Positions 41,919 to 50,829 of a stretch of DNA of 64,000 bases are shown in pieces. This DNA is from Chersky-840 sp963848335. GTDB lineage: Bacteria > Actinomycetota > Acidimicrobiia > Acidimicrobiales > UBA8190. Each line of letters opens with the position of its first letter. The first letter of the stretch is position 1. The position numbers and the translations under genes are program-made. The notes below the pieces were generated by a model. The model was not told the origin of the DNA, did not search any database, and saw nothing but the letters and a program-made list of their open reading frames with translations. The stretch covers positions 124,001 to 188,000 of the forward strand of contig CAWKDD010000001.1 of assembly GCA_963848335.1 (NCBI GenBank), read 5' to 3'.

Positions 41919-43099
41919 TGGACTTCGACTTCACCGAGGAGCAGCTGGCGGTGGCGGAGGCCGCGGCGGCCATCTTCGAGGGCATGGCCGGCACCGACCG
42001 GCTGGCGGAGATCGAGGACAGCGCGGACCGCTTCGACGCCGCCCTGTGGTCGGAGCTGGCCAAGGCGAACCTGCTGGGCCTGGCGGTCCCCGAGGAGCAC
42101 GGAGGCTCGGGGCTGGGCCTGACGGAGCTGTGCCTCGTACTCGAGCAGCAGGGCCGCGCCGTGGCCCCGGTGCCGCTGTGGGCCACCCTCGTCCTCGGTG
42201 CGCTCCCCATGGTCCGGTTCGGTAGCCCCGAGCTCCAGGCCCGCTGGCTCCCGGCGGTGGCGGCGGGTGACGTCAGGCTCTCGGCCGCGCTCAACGAGGT
42301 GGCGGCCAGCGCGCGCAACCACCCGACGGCGCGCGCCGAGCGCGACGGCGAGGGGTGGCGGTTGCACGGGACCGCCTTCGCCGTGCCCCAGGCCCACCTG
42401 GCGGCGCGCGTCCTGGTGCCCGCGGCTGTCGACGGCGATCCCAGTTCCGGCACCGTGGTGGTCCTCGTCGACCCCGCTGCCCCCGGGGTCACCCTGGAGC
42501 GGGCCACGACCACCGACCACCAGATCCATCCGCATCTCCACATGGACGCCGTGGCGATAGGGGCCGTCGACGTCCTGGCCGGACCCGGTGACGGCGCCAC
42601 GGCGGTGGCGTGGATGCTCGACCGGGCGCGCACCGGTCTGTGCGCCCTGCAGCTCGGCGTGACCGAGGAAGCGGTGCGGCGGGCCGCGGCCTACCTCAAC
42701 CAGCGCCACCAATTCGGTCGACCGTTGTCGTCGTTCCAGGGGACGATGCTGCGGGCCGCCGACGCCTACATCGACACCGAAGCCATCCGGGTCACGACGT
42801 GGCAGGCAGCGTGGCGCATCGACGAGCAGCTCCCCGCCACCGAGGCGGTGGCCGTGGCCCACTGGTGGGCGTCGGAGGCGGGCCAGCGTGTCGTGCACGC
42901 CACCCAGCATCTCCACGGGGGCCTCGGCGCGGACATCTCCTACCCGATCCACCGTTACTTCTTGTGGGGAAAGCAGATCGAACTGATGCTGCGGGGCCCG
43001 AGCGCCGAGCTCGCCCGTCTGGGATCGATCCTGGCCACGCGCCTGGCTGCTGCCACCGCGTCGTCAACCGGCGGTGGCGGCGCGGTGGAGGGCCCGTGA
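41918..43099 (+). CDS. fadE28: Acyl-CoA dehydrogenase, FadE28 (ChsE1)-like
   Basis: A 393-residue acyl-CoA dehydrogenase of the divergent-subunit type. MDFDFTEEQLAVAEAAAAIFEG, the LRxA-type QLGVTEEAVRRAAAYLNQRHQFGRPLSSFQGTMLRAADAYID region and TQHLHGGLGADISYPIHRYFLWGKQ match FadE28. It pairs with FadE29 to form the alpha2beta2 ChsE1-ChsE2 enzyme. Unlike in mycobacteria, where fadE28 and fadE29 are adjacent, chsH2 lies between them. It overlaps chsH2 by one base and the next gene by four bases (GTGA). Confidence 0.8.
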   Translation: MDFDFTEEQLAVAEAAAAIFEGMAGTDRLAEIEDSADRFDAALWSELAKANLLGLAVPEEHGGSGLGLTELCLVLEQQGRAVAPVPLWATLVLGALPMVRFGSPELQARWLPAVAAGDVRLSAALNEVAASARNHPTARAERDGEGWRLHGTAFAVPQAHLAARVLVPAAVDGDPSSGTVVVLVDPAAPGVTLERATTTDHQIHPHLHMDAVAIGAVDVLAGPGDGATAVAWMLDRARTGLCALQLGVTEEAVRRAAAYLNQRHQFGRPLSSFQGTMLRAADAYIDTEAIRVTTWQAAWRIDEQLPATEAVAVAHWWASEAGQRVVHATQHLHGGLGADISYPIHRYFLWGKQIELMLRGPSAELARLGSILATRLAAATASSTGGGGAVEGP

Positions 43100-43560
43100 G
43101 CCCCGTGCGCGCCGCCACGCTGGGTTTCGAGGAGGTCGCTGTGGGCGACGCGCTCCCCGCCCTCGTCGTGCCCCTCGACCGGACCCTCATCGTGGCCACG
43201 GCCATCGCCTCGCGCGACTACCAGGACGTGCACCACGACCCGGGCCTGGCGGTCGAGCGGGGGTCGCCCGACATCTTCATGAACATCCTCACCACCAACG
43301 GGTTCGTGGGGCGTTTTGTCACCGACTGGGCCGGGCCCGGAGCGCGCATCGAGTCGGTGTCGATCCGCCTGGGCGCGCCCAATTACCCGGGCGACACCAT
43401 GACGCTGTCGGGGACGGTCACGAGCGCCCAGGTGCCCCCCGGTCGCGACGACGGCCGGGGTGTGGTGGAGGTGGCGGTGCGAGGAGCCAACAGCCGCGGC
43501 GACCACGTCACCGGGACGGTCCGGTTGTCGCTGCCCCGTGACGTTGCGGGCACTTCATGA
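43096..43560 (+). CDS. chsH1: ChsH1-like MaoC hydratase subunit
   Basis: A 154-residue single hot-dog MaoC-like protein. The hydratase motif is seen as SRDYQDVHHDPGLA, with the aspartate D44 and histidines H46/H47 in the place of the catalytic Asp-His pair, which the MaoC half of the ChsH2-like partner lacks. In mycobacteria ChsH1-ChsH2 hydrates the enoyl-CoA made by ChsE1-ChsE2. The GTG start overlaps the FadE28 stop by four bases. It is longer than the mycobacterial protein by a C-terminal extension. Confidence 0.8.
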   Translation: MSPVRAATLGFEEVAVGDALPALVVPLDRTLIVATAIASRDYQDVHHDPGLAVERGSPDIFMNILTTNGFVGRFVTDWAGPGARIESVSIRLGAPNYPGDTMTLSGTVTSAQVPPGRDDGRGVVEVAVRGANSRGDHVTGTVRLSLPRDVAGTS

Positions 43561-43570
43561 GGCCGGTGCC

Positions 43571-44770
43571 ATGAGCGCGAGGTCCCCCCGTCACCACTCC
43601 TTCGCGGGCACCACCGCCATCAGCGGGATCGGTGCCACCGAATTCTCCAAGGACTCGGGCCGCAGTGAGCTGCGCCTCGCCACCGAGGCGGTCCGCAGCG
43701 CGCTCGACGACGCCGGCATCGCCCCGTCCGAGGTGGACGGTCTCGTCACCTTCTCGGCCGACACCAACCCCGAGATCGAGGTGGCCCGCACCCTGGGCAT
43801 GGGGGATCTCACGTTCTTCAGCCGCATCCACTACGGCGGCGGTGCGGCGTGCGCCACCGTGCACCAGGCCGCCATGGCGGTGGCCAGCGGCGTGGCCGAG
43901 GTGGTCGTGTGCTACCGGGCGTTCAACGAGCGCTCCGGACACCGCTTCGGGACCGGCATCCAGGGCCGCGCCCCGGTCGCCAACGCCGAGAACGCCCATT
44001 TCTCGTGGTACGCACCGCAGGGACTGCTCACCCCGGCCTCGTGGGTGGCGATGTTCGCCCAGCGCTATCTGCACGCCACGGGCGCCACCACCGAGGACTT
44101 CGGACGGGTGGCGGTCGCCGACCGGGCCTTCGCGGCGACCAACCCCGCGGCGTGGTTCTACGGCAAGCCCATCACCCTCGAGGATCACCAGGCGTCGCGC
44201 TGGATCGTCGAGCCCCTGCGGCTGCTCGACTGCTGCCAGGAGTCCGACGGCGGCCAGGCCATGGTGGTGACGAGCCTCGAACGGGCTCGTGACGGCGCTC
44301 GGCCACCGGCGGTGATCGAGGCCGCCGCCCAGGGATCAGGCGCCCAGCAGGACATGATGACGTCGTACTACCGCGACGACATGACGCACCTGCCCGAGAT
44401 GGGCGTGGTGGCGCGCCAGCTGTGGGAGACCTCGGGGCTCGGACCCGACGACATGCAGTGCGCCGTGCTCTACGACCACTTCACCCCGTTCGTGTTGTAC
44501 CAGCTCGAGGAGCTCGGTTTCTGCGAGTGGGGCGAGGCCAAGGAGTTCCTGCGCGACGGCCACATCATGCCCGGGGGCAAGCTGCCCACCAACACCCATG
44601 GCGGCCAGCTGGGCGAGGCGTACATCCATGGGATGAACGGCATCGCCGAGGGCGTGCGCCAGGTGCGCGGCAGCGCCGTGAACCAGGTCGAGGGGGCCGA
44701 GCACGTGGTGGTGACCGCCGGCACCGGCGTCCCCACCAGTGGCCTGGTGCTCGGGGTCGACCGCCGCTGA
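43571..44770 (+). CDS. ltp2: Ltp2-like thiolase-fold aldolase
   Basis: A 399-residue thiolase-superfamily protein of the lipid-transfer-protein/SCP-x type. SGIGATEFSKDSGRSELRLATEAVRSALDDAGI, IHYGGGAACATVHQAAMAVASG and the C-terminal NTHGGQLGEAYIHGMNGI match Ltp2-type aldolases, which carry out the retro-aldol release of propionyl-CoA from the steroid nucleus and need the ChsH2 DUF35 domain as partner. The usual thiolase cysteine motif is replaced. The ATG lies 10 bp after chsH1. It is the last gene of the igr-like operon. Confidence 0.85.
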   Translation: MSARSPRHHSFAGTTAISGIGATEFSKDSGRSELRLATEAVRSALDDAGIAPSEVDGLVTFSADTNPEIEVARTLGMGDLTFFSRIHYGGGAACATVHQAAMAVASGVAEVVVCYRAFNERSGHRFGTGIQGRAPVANAENAHFSWYAPQGLLTPASWVAMFAQRYLHATGATTEDFGRVAVADRAFAATNPAAWFYGKPITLEDHQASRWIVEPLRLLDCCQESDGGQAMVVTSLERARDGARPPAVIEAAAQGSGAQQDMMTSYYRDDMTHLPEMGVVARQLWETSGLGPDDMQCAVLYDHFTPFVLYQLEELGFCEWGEAKEFLRDGHIMPGGKLPTNTHGGQLGEAYIHGMNGIAEGVRQVRGSAVNQVEGAEHVVVTAGTGVPTSGLVLGVDRR

Positions 44771-44787
44771 CGCCACGGGGCCAGCCC

Positions 44788-44793
44788 TTGACA
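44788..44793 (+). promoter_or_regulatory. Consensus -35 element (TTGACA)
   Basis: TTGACA lies 80 bases upstream of the small gene at 44873 and just after the ltp2 stop. Seventeen bases on is CACAGT and a little further CAGAAT, either of which could serve as -10. It would drive the 33-residue membrane peptide. Confidence 0.4.
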
Positions 44794-44872
44794 GGGTGGG
44801 GAACCGGGTCCACAGTTCAGAATCATCGTCACCGATGAGGAGAACCTCTACCCGTTTCGATGGGAGGAAACC

Positions 44873-44974
44873 ATGAGCTCTGCCGCCAGCCTGATCACCG
44901 TCCTCGCCTCCTGGGCCTTCGGCCTCATCGTCATCGGCGTGGGCGAGCGGCTCGTACCACGCGACGAATCCTGA
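44873..44974 (+). CDS. 33-residue single-pass membrane peptide
   Basis: A 33-codon gene with a strong GGGAGG at ideal distance from its ATG. The product has one hydrophobic helix (about residues 7-24, LITVLASWAFGLIVIGVG) followed by a charged tail ERLVPRDES. The stop TGA ends at the base directly before the stop of the convergent gene at 44975, so the two share no bases but abut. No family recognised. It may be a small membrane regulator or subunit. Confidence 0.55.
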   Translation: MSSAASLITVLASWAFGLIVIGVGERLVPRDES

Positions 44975-46009
44975 TCACCCACAGCGCTGGGTGTATCCCT
45001 CGCTCCCCGGTTGGTAGGCCTGCCCGGAATTCGCCTGCACCATGAGGCACGACTCGTCGACGGCCACGAAAGCCCCGGCGGGGATCTGCTTGAGCTGGTC
45101 GACCTCGGTGTCGGTCCACCTGGTGTCGGCCGTGCCCTGGAAGAACCAGTTGCTGCCGTTGTCGGCCAGGATCAATCCGTAGGTCTTCATGGTGGTGATC
45201 ACGGTCTGGCACATGGCCGAGCAACGCGACGGGGGCAGGCTGAAGTCGGCCGACAACCTGAAGCGTGCTCCCATGGGCGGGCAATCGGCGTCGGCCCGAC
45301 CGGCCTCGTGACGAGCCGGCCAGAGGTAGGACTGCTGGGTGCACTGCGCCGTGAAGCGGATGGCGTGGTCCATCGAGCCTGACGCCACCTCGTCGTAGTT
45401 GACGAGACCGGGGAGGATGGGCAGGCCCGCAGCATCGGCGGAGGTCCAGCCGGCGGGGCGTAGTGCGTCGGACCGCAGGGACCAGATGGCGCCCGAACCG
45501 GCCTTCGACGCCTTCTTCCCGTGGTAGTGCGTGTCGAAGAGCTCGTAGAGCGTGCACGTGGACGGGTTCACCATGATGGCGTGACGGTCGGAGCCCCCTT
45601 CGACGGGCGTCGACGCCGACAGCGGGTACGGGCCGGGGTTGCTCTCTGACGCGTAGCGGAAGCGCACCGAGACAAGGGGCTGCGACGGAGAGACGATCTG
45701 CCACGGGATGCCGTAGGGCTTGCGGACGTTCCCCGAGGGCCCGTAGTCCGGGTGCAGGTACGTCGCCGACGTGTCCATCGAGGCGAGCCACGTGGCGCTC
45801 TTGGCATTGACGGGGAGGTCGTTGATCGGCGTGTTCCACACGTTGTCGGCGGGGAACGCCGGGCATTGCGTCCGGGGAAGCACCGTCCCCCCCGACTGTG
45901 CGCCCGCTGGTGGCGCGGCGGCGATACCGACGACTCCCGCCAGGATGGCAACGGCGAGCACCGCTCTCGCCGGAGCTGCCCGCCGTCGCACGAGATCCCG
46001 TCGTCGCAT
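44975..46009 (-). CDS. Secreted protein of unknown function
   Basis: A 344-residue exported protein. The N-terminus is Arg-rich (MRRRDLVRRR) and followed by a hydrophobic stretch ending PPAGAQS, a Sec or Tat signal peptide. The mature part contains CPAFPADNVWNTPINDLPV, LHPDYGPS, VRKPYGIPWQIV, DRHAIMVNPSTCTLYELFDTHYHG and a C-terminal part with several cysteines. Similar secreted proteins occur in actinobacteria without known function. GAGGGG precedes the ATG at 46009. It is divergent from the CocE-type gene. Confidence 0.6.
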   Translation of the reverse strand: MRRRDLVRRRAAPARAVLAVAILAGVVGIAAAPPAGAQSGGTVLPRTQCPAFPADNVWNTPINDLPVNAKSATWLASMDTSATYLHPDYGPSGNVRKPYGIPWQIVSPSQPLVSVRFRYASESNPGPYPLSASTPVEGGSDRHAIMVNPSTCTLYELFDTHYHGKKASKAGSGAIWSLRSDALRPAGWTSADAAGLPILPGLVNYDEVASGSMDHAIRFTAQCTQQSYLWPARHEAGRADADCPPMGARFRLSADFSLPPSRCSAMCQTVITTMKTYGLILADNGSNWFFQGTADTRWTDTEVDQLKQIPAGAFVAVDESCLMVQANSGQAYQPGSEGYTQRCG

Positions 46010-46161
46010 CGCCGACCCCTCTCCGCGCCGAGCGTACATCGACGTGTCAGACAGCAGCCGGGTCTCTGTGGTCGAGGTCGAGGTGGAGCCAGAAGTGGAG
46101 GTGGAACCCGGGAACAACCGCTCACCGGCGCCGGAGGTGGTCCCGATGGCATGATCTAGCC

Positions 46162-46178
46162 CCGAGCCGCAGGCTCGG
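46162..46178 (+). other. 7-bp GC-rich hairpin in leader
   Basis: CCGAGCC (46162-46168), a GCA loop and GGCTCGG (46172-46178) form a perfect stem 46 bases before the ATG of the CocE-type gene. It may act on mRNA stability or as an attenuator; the rest of the divergent 215-bp gap shows only Glu/Val-coding-like GAGGT repeats. Confidence 0.4.
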
Positions 46179-46224
46179 CTCCGCGGGCGGACGCGGAACG
46201 GTAGCGGGGGGCCAAGGGGGCACC

Positions 46225-48709
46225 ATGCGGGGTCGTCGAGCATTTGTGTCGTGCGGGGCCGGGCTGTTGTTCCTGTGCCTGGCGGCGGGAACGGCCCTGA
46301 CGGCCGGGGCGCCGGTCGCCTCCGCCTCAGGTGGTGTAGTCCAGGGCAACGGCTCGGTCGACGAAGCGTGGATGACGGGGGCCACACCGGGCGACTCGAT
46401 CACCTTGCTGCAGGACGGCGCCCCGGTGTCCAACCCCGCCAACCCCGGTACGGCCGACTCCCTGGGCTCGTTGATCATCCGGGACCTCACCCCCGGGGCG
46501 GGCTATTCGTGGGACGACACCACCTCCGGGAGCCAGACTCCGACGTTCTCGGTGCTCGCTCCCGGGAACAACCCGGCCACCGGCTCGGCGCTGTACACCG
46601 ACCAGCCCATGCACCAGGGCCTCAACTACATCACCATGCGCGACGGCATCAAGCTCGCCGCCACCGTCCGGTACCCCTACGGCGCCACGTGCAGCGCCAG
46701 TGCGCCGTGCCCCACCGTCATCGAGTACTCGGGCTACGGCACGGCCGGGCCCACCGACCCCATCCCCTACCTCGTGGCCCAGGCCACGGGCACCACGTGC
46801 ACGGGGTGCGGCGACCCGAACCTCCTGCCCGACTCGTCCACCGAGGTCGGCGCGGTGATGGCCCGGCTCGTCGGCTTCGCCACGGTGAGCGTGCAGATGC
46901 GGGGGACGGGCTGCTCGGGCGGCGCCTACGACCTGTTCGGCTACCCCTCGGACTACGACGCCTACGACGCCATCGAGATCGTGGCCCACCAGGACTGGGT
47001 GGCCAACCACAAGGTGGGGATGGTGGGCATCAGCTACTCCGGCCTGTCGCAGCTGCCCGTCGGCGGGCACCGACCCCCCCGACCTGGCCGCCATCGCCCC
47101 CATGAGCCCGACCGACGACCTCTTCTCGACCGGCTACCCGGGCGGGATCTACAACGAGGGGTTCGCGGCGAGCTGGATCGGGCAACGGATCGACGACGCC
47201 AAGCCCGCCGCCGACCTACACGGGCGGGAACGCTGGCGCCCTTGGCGTCGACACCGGTCTCGGGCGTGGCCCAGCCCTGGACCTACTACGAGATCGACGC
47301 CGAGCTGGCGGCCAGCGGGGGATCATCCTCGACCTGCCTCGCCAACCAGGCCCTCCACGGGCAGTCCGAGAGCCTCGTCGACCCTGGTGGGGCCGCAGAT
47401 GGTGGCACCCGGCACCGGCCCGGGCCGGGACCCGTCCCTCTTCGACCGCCGGTCCATGAGCCAGTGGGCCACCCACATCACGGTGCCGGTGTTCATCTCG
47501 GGCGCCCTCGAGGACGACCAGACCGGCCCGCAGTGGCCGGCCCTGCTCGACGCCTTCCCGAGCACAACGCCGGTGTACGCCAACATGGTCAACGGCGGCC
47601 ACATCGACTCGACCGATCCCCAGATCATCAGTCGTTGGCTCGAGTTCCTCGACGTCTACGTGGCCGACAAGGTGCCCAAAGATCCCGGCGGCGCTGGGCG
47701 ATCTGGTCCTCGACCAGTTCGCCAGCTTCGGCTCGGGAACCTCGGCCCAGGCACCGCTTCCGGCATTCCGCTTCACCTCCGCCAAGTCGACCGGCCATAG
47801 CGCCGCGCCGACTTCGCCAAGAAGACACCCCGGGTCGAGGTCCACTTCGACAGCGGCGCCGGCTCGGTCGGTGCCGGAGACCCGCAATCGACCTACGCGG
47901 CCGCGTTCAAAGCGTGGCCTCCCAAGGGCAAGGTCCTCACCTACTACCTCGGCACGGGCGGGTCGTTGAGCACCAAGGCGTCGAACACCTCGGCGAGCGC
48001 CTCGTTCCTCCTCGACCCGTCGGCGCGCCCGCTCACCGACCTGCCGCCGGGGAATCCCTGGGCCGCCGATCCCCCCTGGGACTGGACGACGGTGCCGGCG
48101 GCCGACGGGGTGGCGTTCCAGACCACCCCGTTCACCAAGACCACGACGATCGTGGGCCCCGCCACCGTCGACCTGTGGGTCAAATCGGCCACCGCGGTCG
48201 AGGACTACCAGGTCACCGTCACCGAGGCCCGGCCGTCGACCTCCCAGGAGGAGTACGTGACCTCCGGGTTCCTGCGCAGCTCGAACCAGGTGGACCTGGC
48301 CAATTCGACCAGCCTGTTCACCGACCCGTCGTACCTGGCGGGCCAGGCCAAGTCGTTGTCGCCGAGCTCGTACAAGCTGGTGAAGATCCCGATCGACCCC
48401 ATCGCCCACACCTTCCGGCCCGGGACCGAGCTCCGTATCGTGATCTCGGCTCCGGGCGGCGACCGGCCGTCGTGGGAATTCGACACCCTCGACAGCGGTC
48501 AGTCGGCGACCGTCGGCATCGGCGGGATCGCGGCATCGGCGCTGGTGGTCAACAAGGTGGGCGGCGTGCGAAGCACCTCGGCGCTGCCCGCCTGTGGATC
48601 GCTGCGGGGCGAGCCGTGCCGAACCCTGCAGGCCGAGGGGAACCAGAGCCCTTCGGGCACGACCGTGGTCCGTTCAGGCGCGGCGCCGTCGCACCGCCAT
48701 CGGCGGTGA
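46225..48709 (+). CDS. Secreted CocE/NonD (X-Pro dipeptidyl-peptidase) family hydrolase, with several frameshifts
   Basis: An exported alpha/beta hydrolase of about 827 residues if repaired. A signal peptide (to about residue 36) and an N-terminal beta domain precede the catalytic domain with the serine in GISYSGLSQ, acid in SGALEDDQTGPQ and histidine in NGGHIDSTD, then a PepX C-terminal jelly-roll. Six single-base shifts are needed: extra bases near 47062, 47214, 47260, 47376 and 47679 and a missing base near 47806. All three catalytic segments remain well conserved. The N-terminal 280 and the last 300 residues are intact. Family members cleave acyl esters, dipeptides or cocaine. Confidence 0.65.
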
Positions 48710-48713
48710 ACCA

Positions 48714-49109
48714 CTAGCCGTGTGAAGGCTTCGGACCGGGATGCCCGGCCCCCGTACCCGACCCCGTCACGCGAGAGCCGAATCGGATGATGTTGCCGTC
48801 GGGGTCGACCAGCGCCCCTTCGTGCTGTCCCCACTCGGTGTCCTCGGGAGCTCTCACATCGGCCCCCGCCTCGCTCCACGCCCGGGCCAGATCGTCGGCA
48901 TCATCGACCCAGACGTACGCCGACGCAGGGCCGCTCCAGGACCCGTCGGCTACCAGACCGAGATGGATCTCGACGCCGTCGCGAGTGGCAAAGCCGTATC
49001 CCCCCTTGTCGTATCGCCTGGTGGCGAAGCCGAGTCGCCGGTAGTGCTCCAGGGCTCTGCCCACGTCTCGGACGGGGAAGATCGGGGCGGTCCGCTTCAA
49101 CGTGGCCAT
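48714..49109 (-). CDS. VOC/glyoxalase family protein
   Basis: A 131-residue vicinal-oxygen-chelate protein. TAPIFPVRDVGRALEHYRRLGFATRRYDKGGYGFATRDGVEIHLG and the second repeat AYVWVDDADDLARAWSEAGADV...DPDGNIIRFGS show the paired beta-alpha-beta-beta-beta units of bleomycin-resistance-type proteins. It may bind and sequester or modify a small molecule. The ATG at 49109 excludes a long non-conserved N-terminal extension. It converges on the CocE gene with four bases between the stops. Confidence 0.85.
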   Translation of the reverse strand: MATLKRTAPIFPVRDVGRALEHYRRLGFATRRYDKGGYGFATRDGVEIHLGLVADGSWSGPASAYVWVDDADDLARAWSEAGADVRAPEDTEWGQHEGALVDPDGNIIRFGSRVTGSGTGAGHPGPKPSHG

Positions 49110-49283
49110 GAGGGCGAGATCGTAGTTTTTGGCGCCTCTTAGCCGGCGCGCGGCCCGGGCCGGCCTCTGGGAGCGGGCGCCGGCACGAAGGAGTTGGTGG
49201 CGGTCGTTGGTGTCGTAGCGTCGGGGCGAAGGACCCTGTTCAGGAGGAGTTCCCATGGCCGAGTGCCCCGACCTGCCCGGTGC

Positions 49284-50369
49284 GTGTTGAGCAGCGACTC
49301 CGTCCTCGTCACGGGGGCATTCGGTCTCGTGGGAGCGGCGGTCGTACGCCGACTGGCCGAGGAGGGCCGCCACGTGGTGGCCACGGACCTGGATGTCCCC
49401 GCCAACCGCCGGAGGGCAGACGGCCTACTCCGCTCGGGGCAGGTGGAGATCCGATGGGCGGACTTGACCGACGCGAAAGCGGTGGATGCCATGGTCAATG
49501 CGCTGCAACCCACGGCCGTGGTCCATCTCGCCGCGGTGATCCCGCCGGCCTGTTACTCACGCCGAGGCCTGGCGCGCAGGGTCAACGTGGATGCCACAGA
49601 GGCACTCGTGCGTGCCGCCTCGGCGCTGTCGTCACCGCCTCGATTCGTTCTGGCGTCGAGCGTGGCCGTCTATGGGGCACGCAATCCGCACCGCGCCACC
49701 GAGGTGTTACTCGCCACGACCCCGGTCGATCCCCGCGACATCTACGGGGGTCACAAGGTGGAGGCGGAGCAGGCGGTGCGGTCGTCCGGCCTGGATTGGG
49801 TGATCCTGCGCCTCGGCGCTGTGATGACCCCGGCACCGCGGCCCGAGGTGGGACTCGACCTGGTGTACTTCGAGGGCGCGTTGCCCGTCGACGGTCGCAT
49901 CCAGACGGTCGATGTCCGCGACGTGGCGCATGCATTCTCCGCCGCGACCACCACCGGGGACACCAAGGAGGTCCTCCTCGTCGGGGGAGACGAGTCGCAC
50001 CGGTTGACCCAAGGTGCTCTCGGATCCGCCTTGACCCGGGCCATGGGCCTCGTCGCAGTGCTGCCGCCGGGTAGGCCGGGTGACCCCAACAGCGACGGTG
50101 ACTGGTTCGCCACCGACTGGATGGACACCGCCCGGGCCCAGGAAGTGCTGGCGTTCCAGCACCACTCCCTGCCGGCGATGCTCGCCGAGACCACCGACAT
50201 CGTGGGCTGGCGTCGATGGCCGCTCAGGACGGCGGCGCCCACCGTGCGGGCGTTGTTGCGGTGGAGGGCGCCGTACCGCCGCGACGCCGGCGCGTACGCC
50301 GATCCGTGGGGAGCCATCAGCCGGAAATGGGGCGACCCCTCACCCGACCCGTCCTGGTCGACGATCTGA
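49284..50369 (+). CDS. NAD-dependent epimerase/dehydratase (extended SDR)
   Basis: A 361-residue extended SDR. LVTGAFGLVGAAVVRRLAEEG is the cofactor motif, FVLASSVAVYG supplies the Ser, and YGGHKVEAE the Tyr-x-x-x-Lys pair. It resembles 3-beta-hydroxysteroid dehydrogenase/isomerase-like and nucleotide-sugar epimerase-like proteins; the long C-terminal 100 residues (WRRWPLRTAAPTVRALLRWRAP) are unusual. Given the sterol context, a hydroxysteroid substrate is possible but not supported by any specific motif. GTG at 49284 or TTG at 49287 are alternative starts. Confidence 0.8.
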   Translation: MLSSDSVLVTGAFGLVGAAVVRRLAEEGRHVVATDLDVPANRRRADGLLRSGQVEIRWADLTDAKAVDAMVNALQPTAVVHLAAVIPPACYSRRGLARRVNVDATEALVRAASALSSPPRFVLASSVAVYGARNPHRATEVLLATTPVDPRDIYGGHKVEAEQAVRSSGLDWVILRLGAVMTPAPRPEVGLDLVYFEGALPVDGRIQTVDVRDVAHAFSAATTTGDTKEVLLVGGDESHRLTQGALGSALTRAMGLVAVLPPGRPGDPNSDGDWFATDWMDTARAQEVLAFQHHSLPAMLAETTDIVGWRRWPLRTAAPTVRALLRWRAPYRRDAGAYADPWGAISRKWGDPSPDPSWSTI

Positions 50370-50598
50370 CCGACCACCCGGGGTTGCTCGACCTCGTCAT
50401 TATCGGCGCGCCGGCGCGCCCCCTCGGCTCCGGGCAGCTCCAAGCGACCACATTCGGAACAGGCCGGCCGGGATGCGGTCACCGGTACCCCGAAACCCGT
50501 AGGGCTTGTCCGGTCACCGATCCGAACTCGCCGGCCTGTCGATATCGGCTTCCAGGAGGGATCGGCCCCCGGGAGACGGGGGGTCTAACATCTCGCCG

Positions 50599-50766
50599 AT
50601 GATCCGACATTTCGTGGAGACGGTGGGGGCCCGGGCGATCCTTTTCGGCTGCTCCACCGTCATCGCTCTGAGCGTGATCGGCGTGCCACAGCCATGGCCA
50701 ACACTGGTCGGCTCGATGCTGGTGATCCAGTTCAGCAAGCCCTGGCGAGCGATTCAGCATCGTTGA
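50599..50766 (+). CDS. Small membrane protein, 55 aa
   Basis: A 55-residue protein with two hydrophobic stretches (about residues 11-27 and 34-44) and a basic end. TAACAT (50586-50591) ends seven bases before the ATG, so it is likely leaderless and real. No family recognised. The 229-bp region upstream contains the perfect 16-bp palindrome GGCGCGCCGGCGCGCC (50405-50420). Confidence 0.5.
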   Translation: MIRHFVETVGARAILFGCSTVIALSVIGVPQPWPTLVGSMLVIQFSKPWRAIQHR

Positions 50767-50829
50767 GGTCTACCGGGACCGCTCCCGGGCGCGATACAGC
50801 TTGGATCAGGTCCGGCCCCGTCATCTGAT

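Noticed and set aside
39701..43099. One open frame of 1132 codons spanning fadE29, chsH2 and fadE28
   Set aside because: It is an artefact: two +1 shifts in fadE29 and chsH2 leave a stop-free shadow frame. The family-like protein switches frame at 40224 and 41433.
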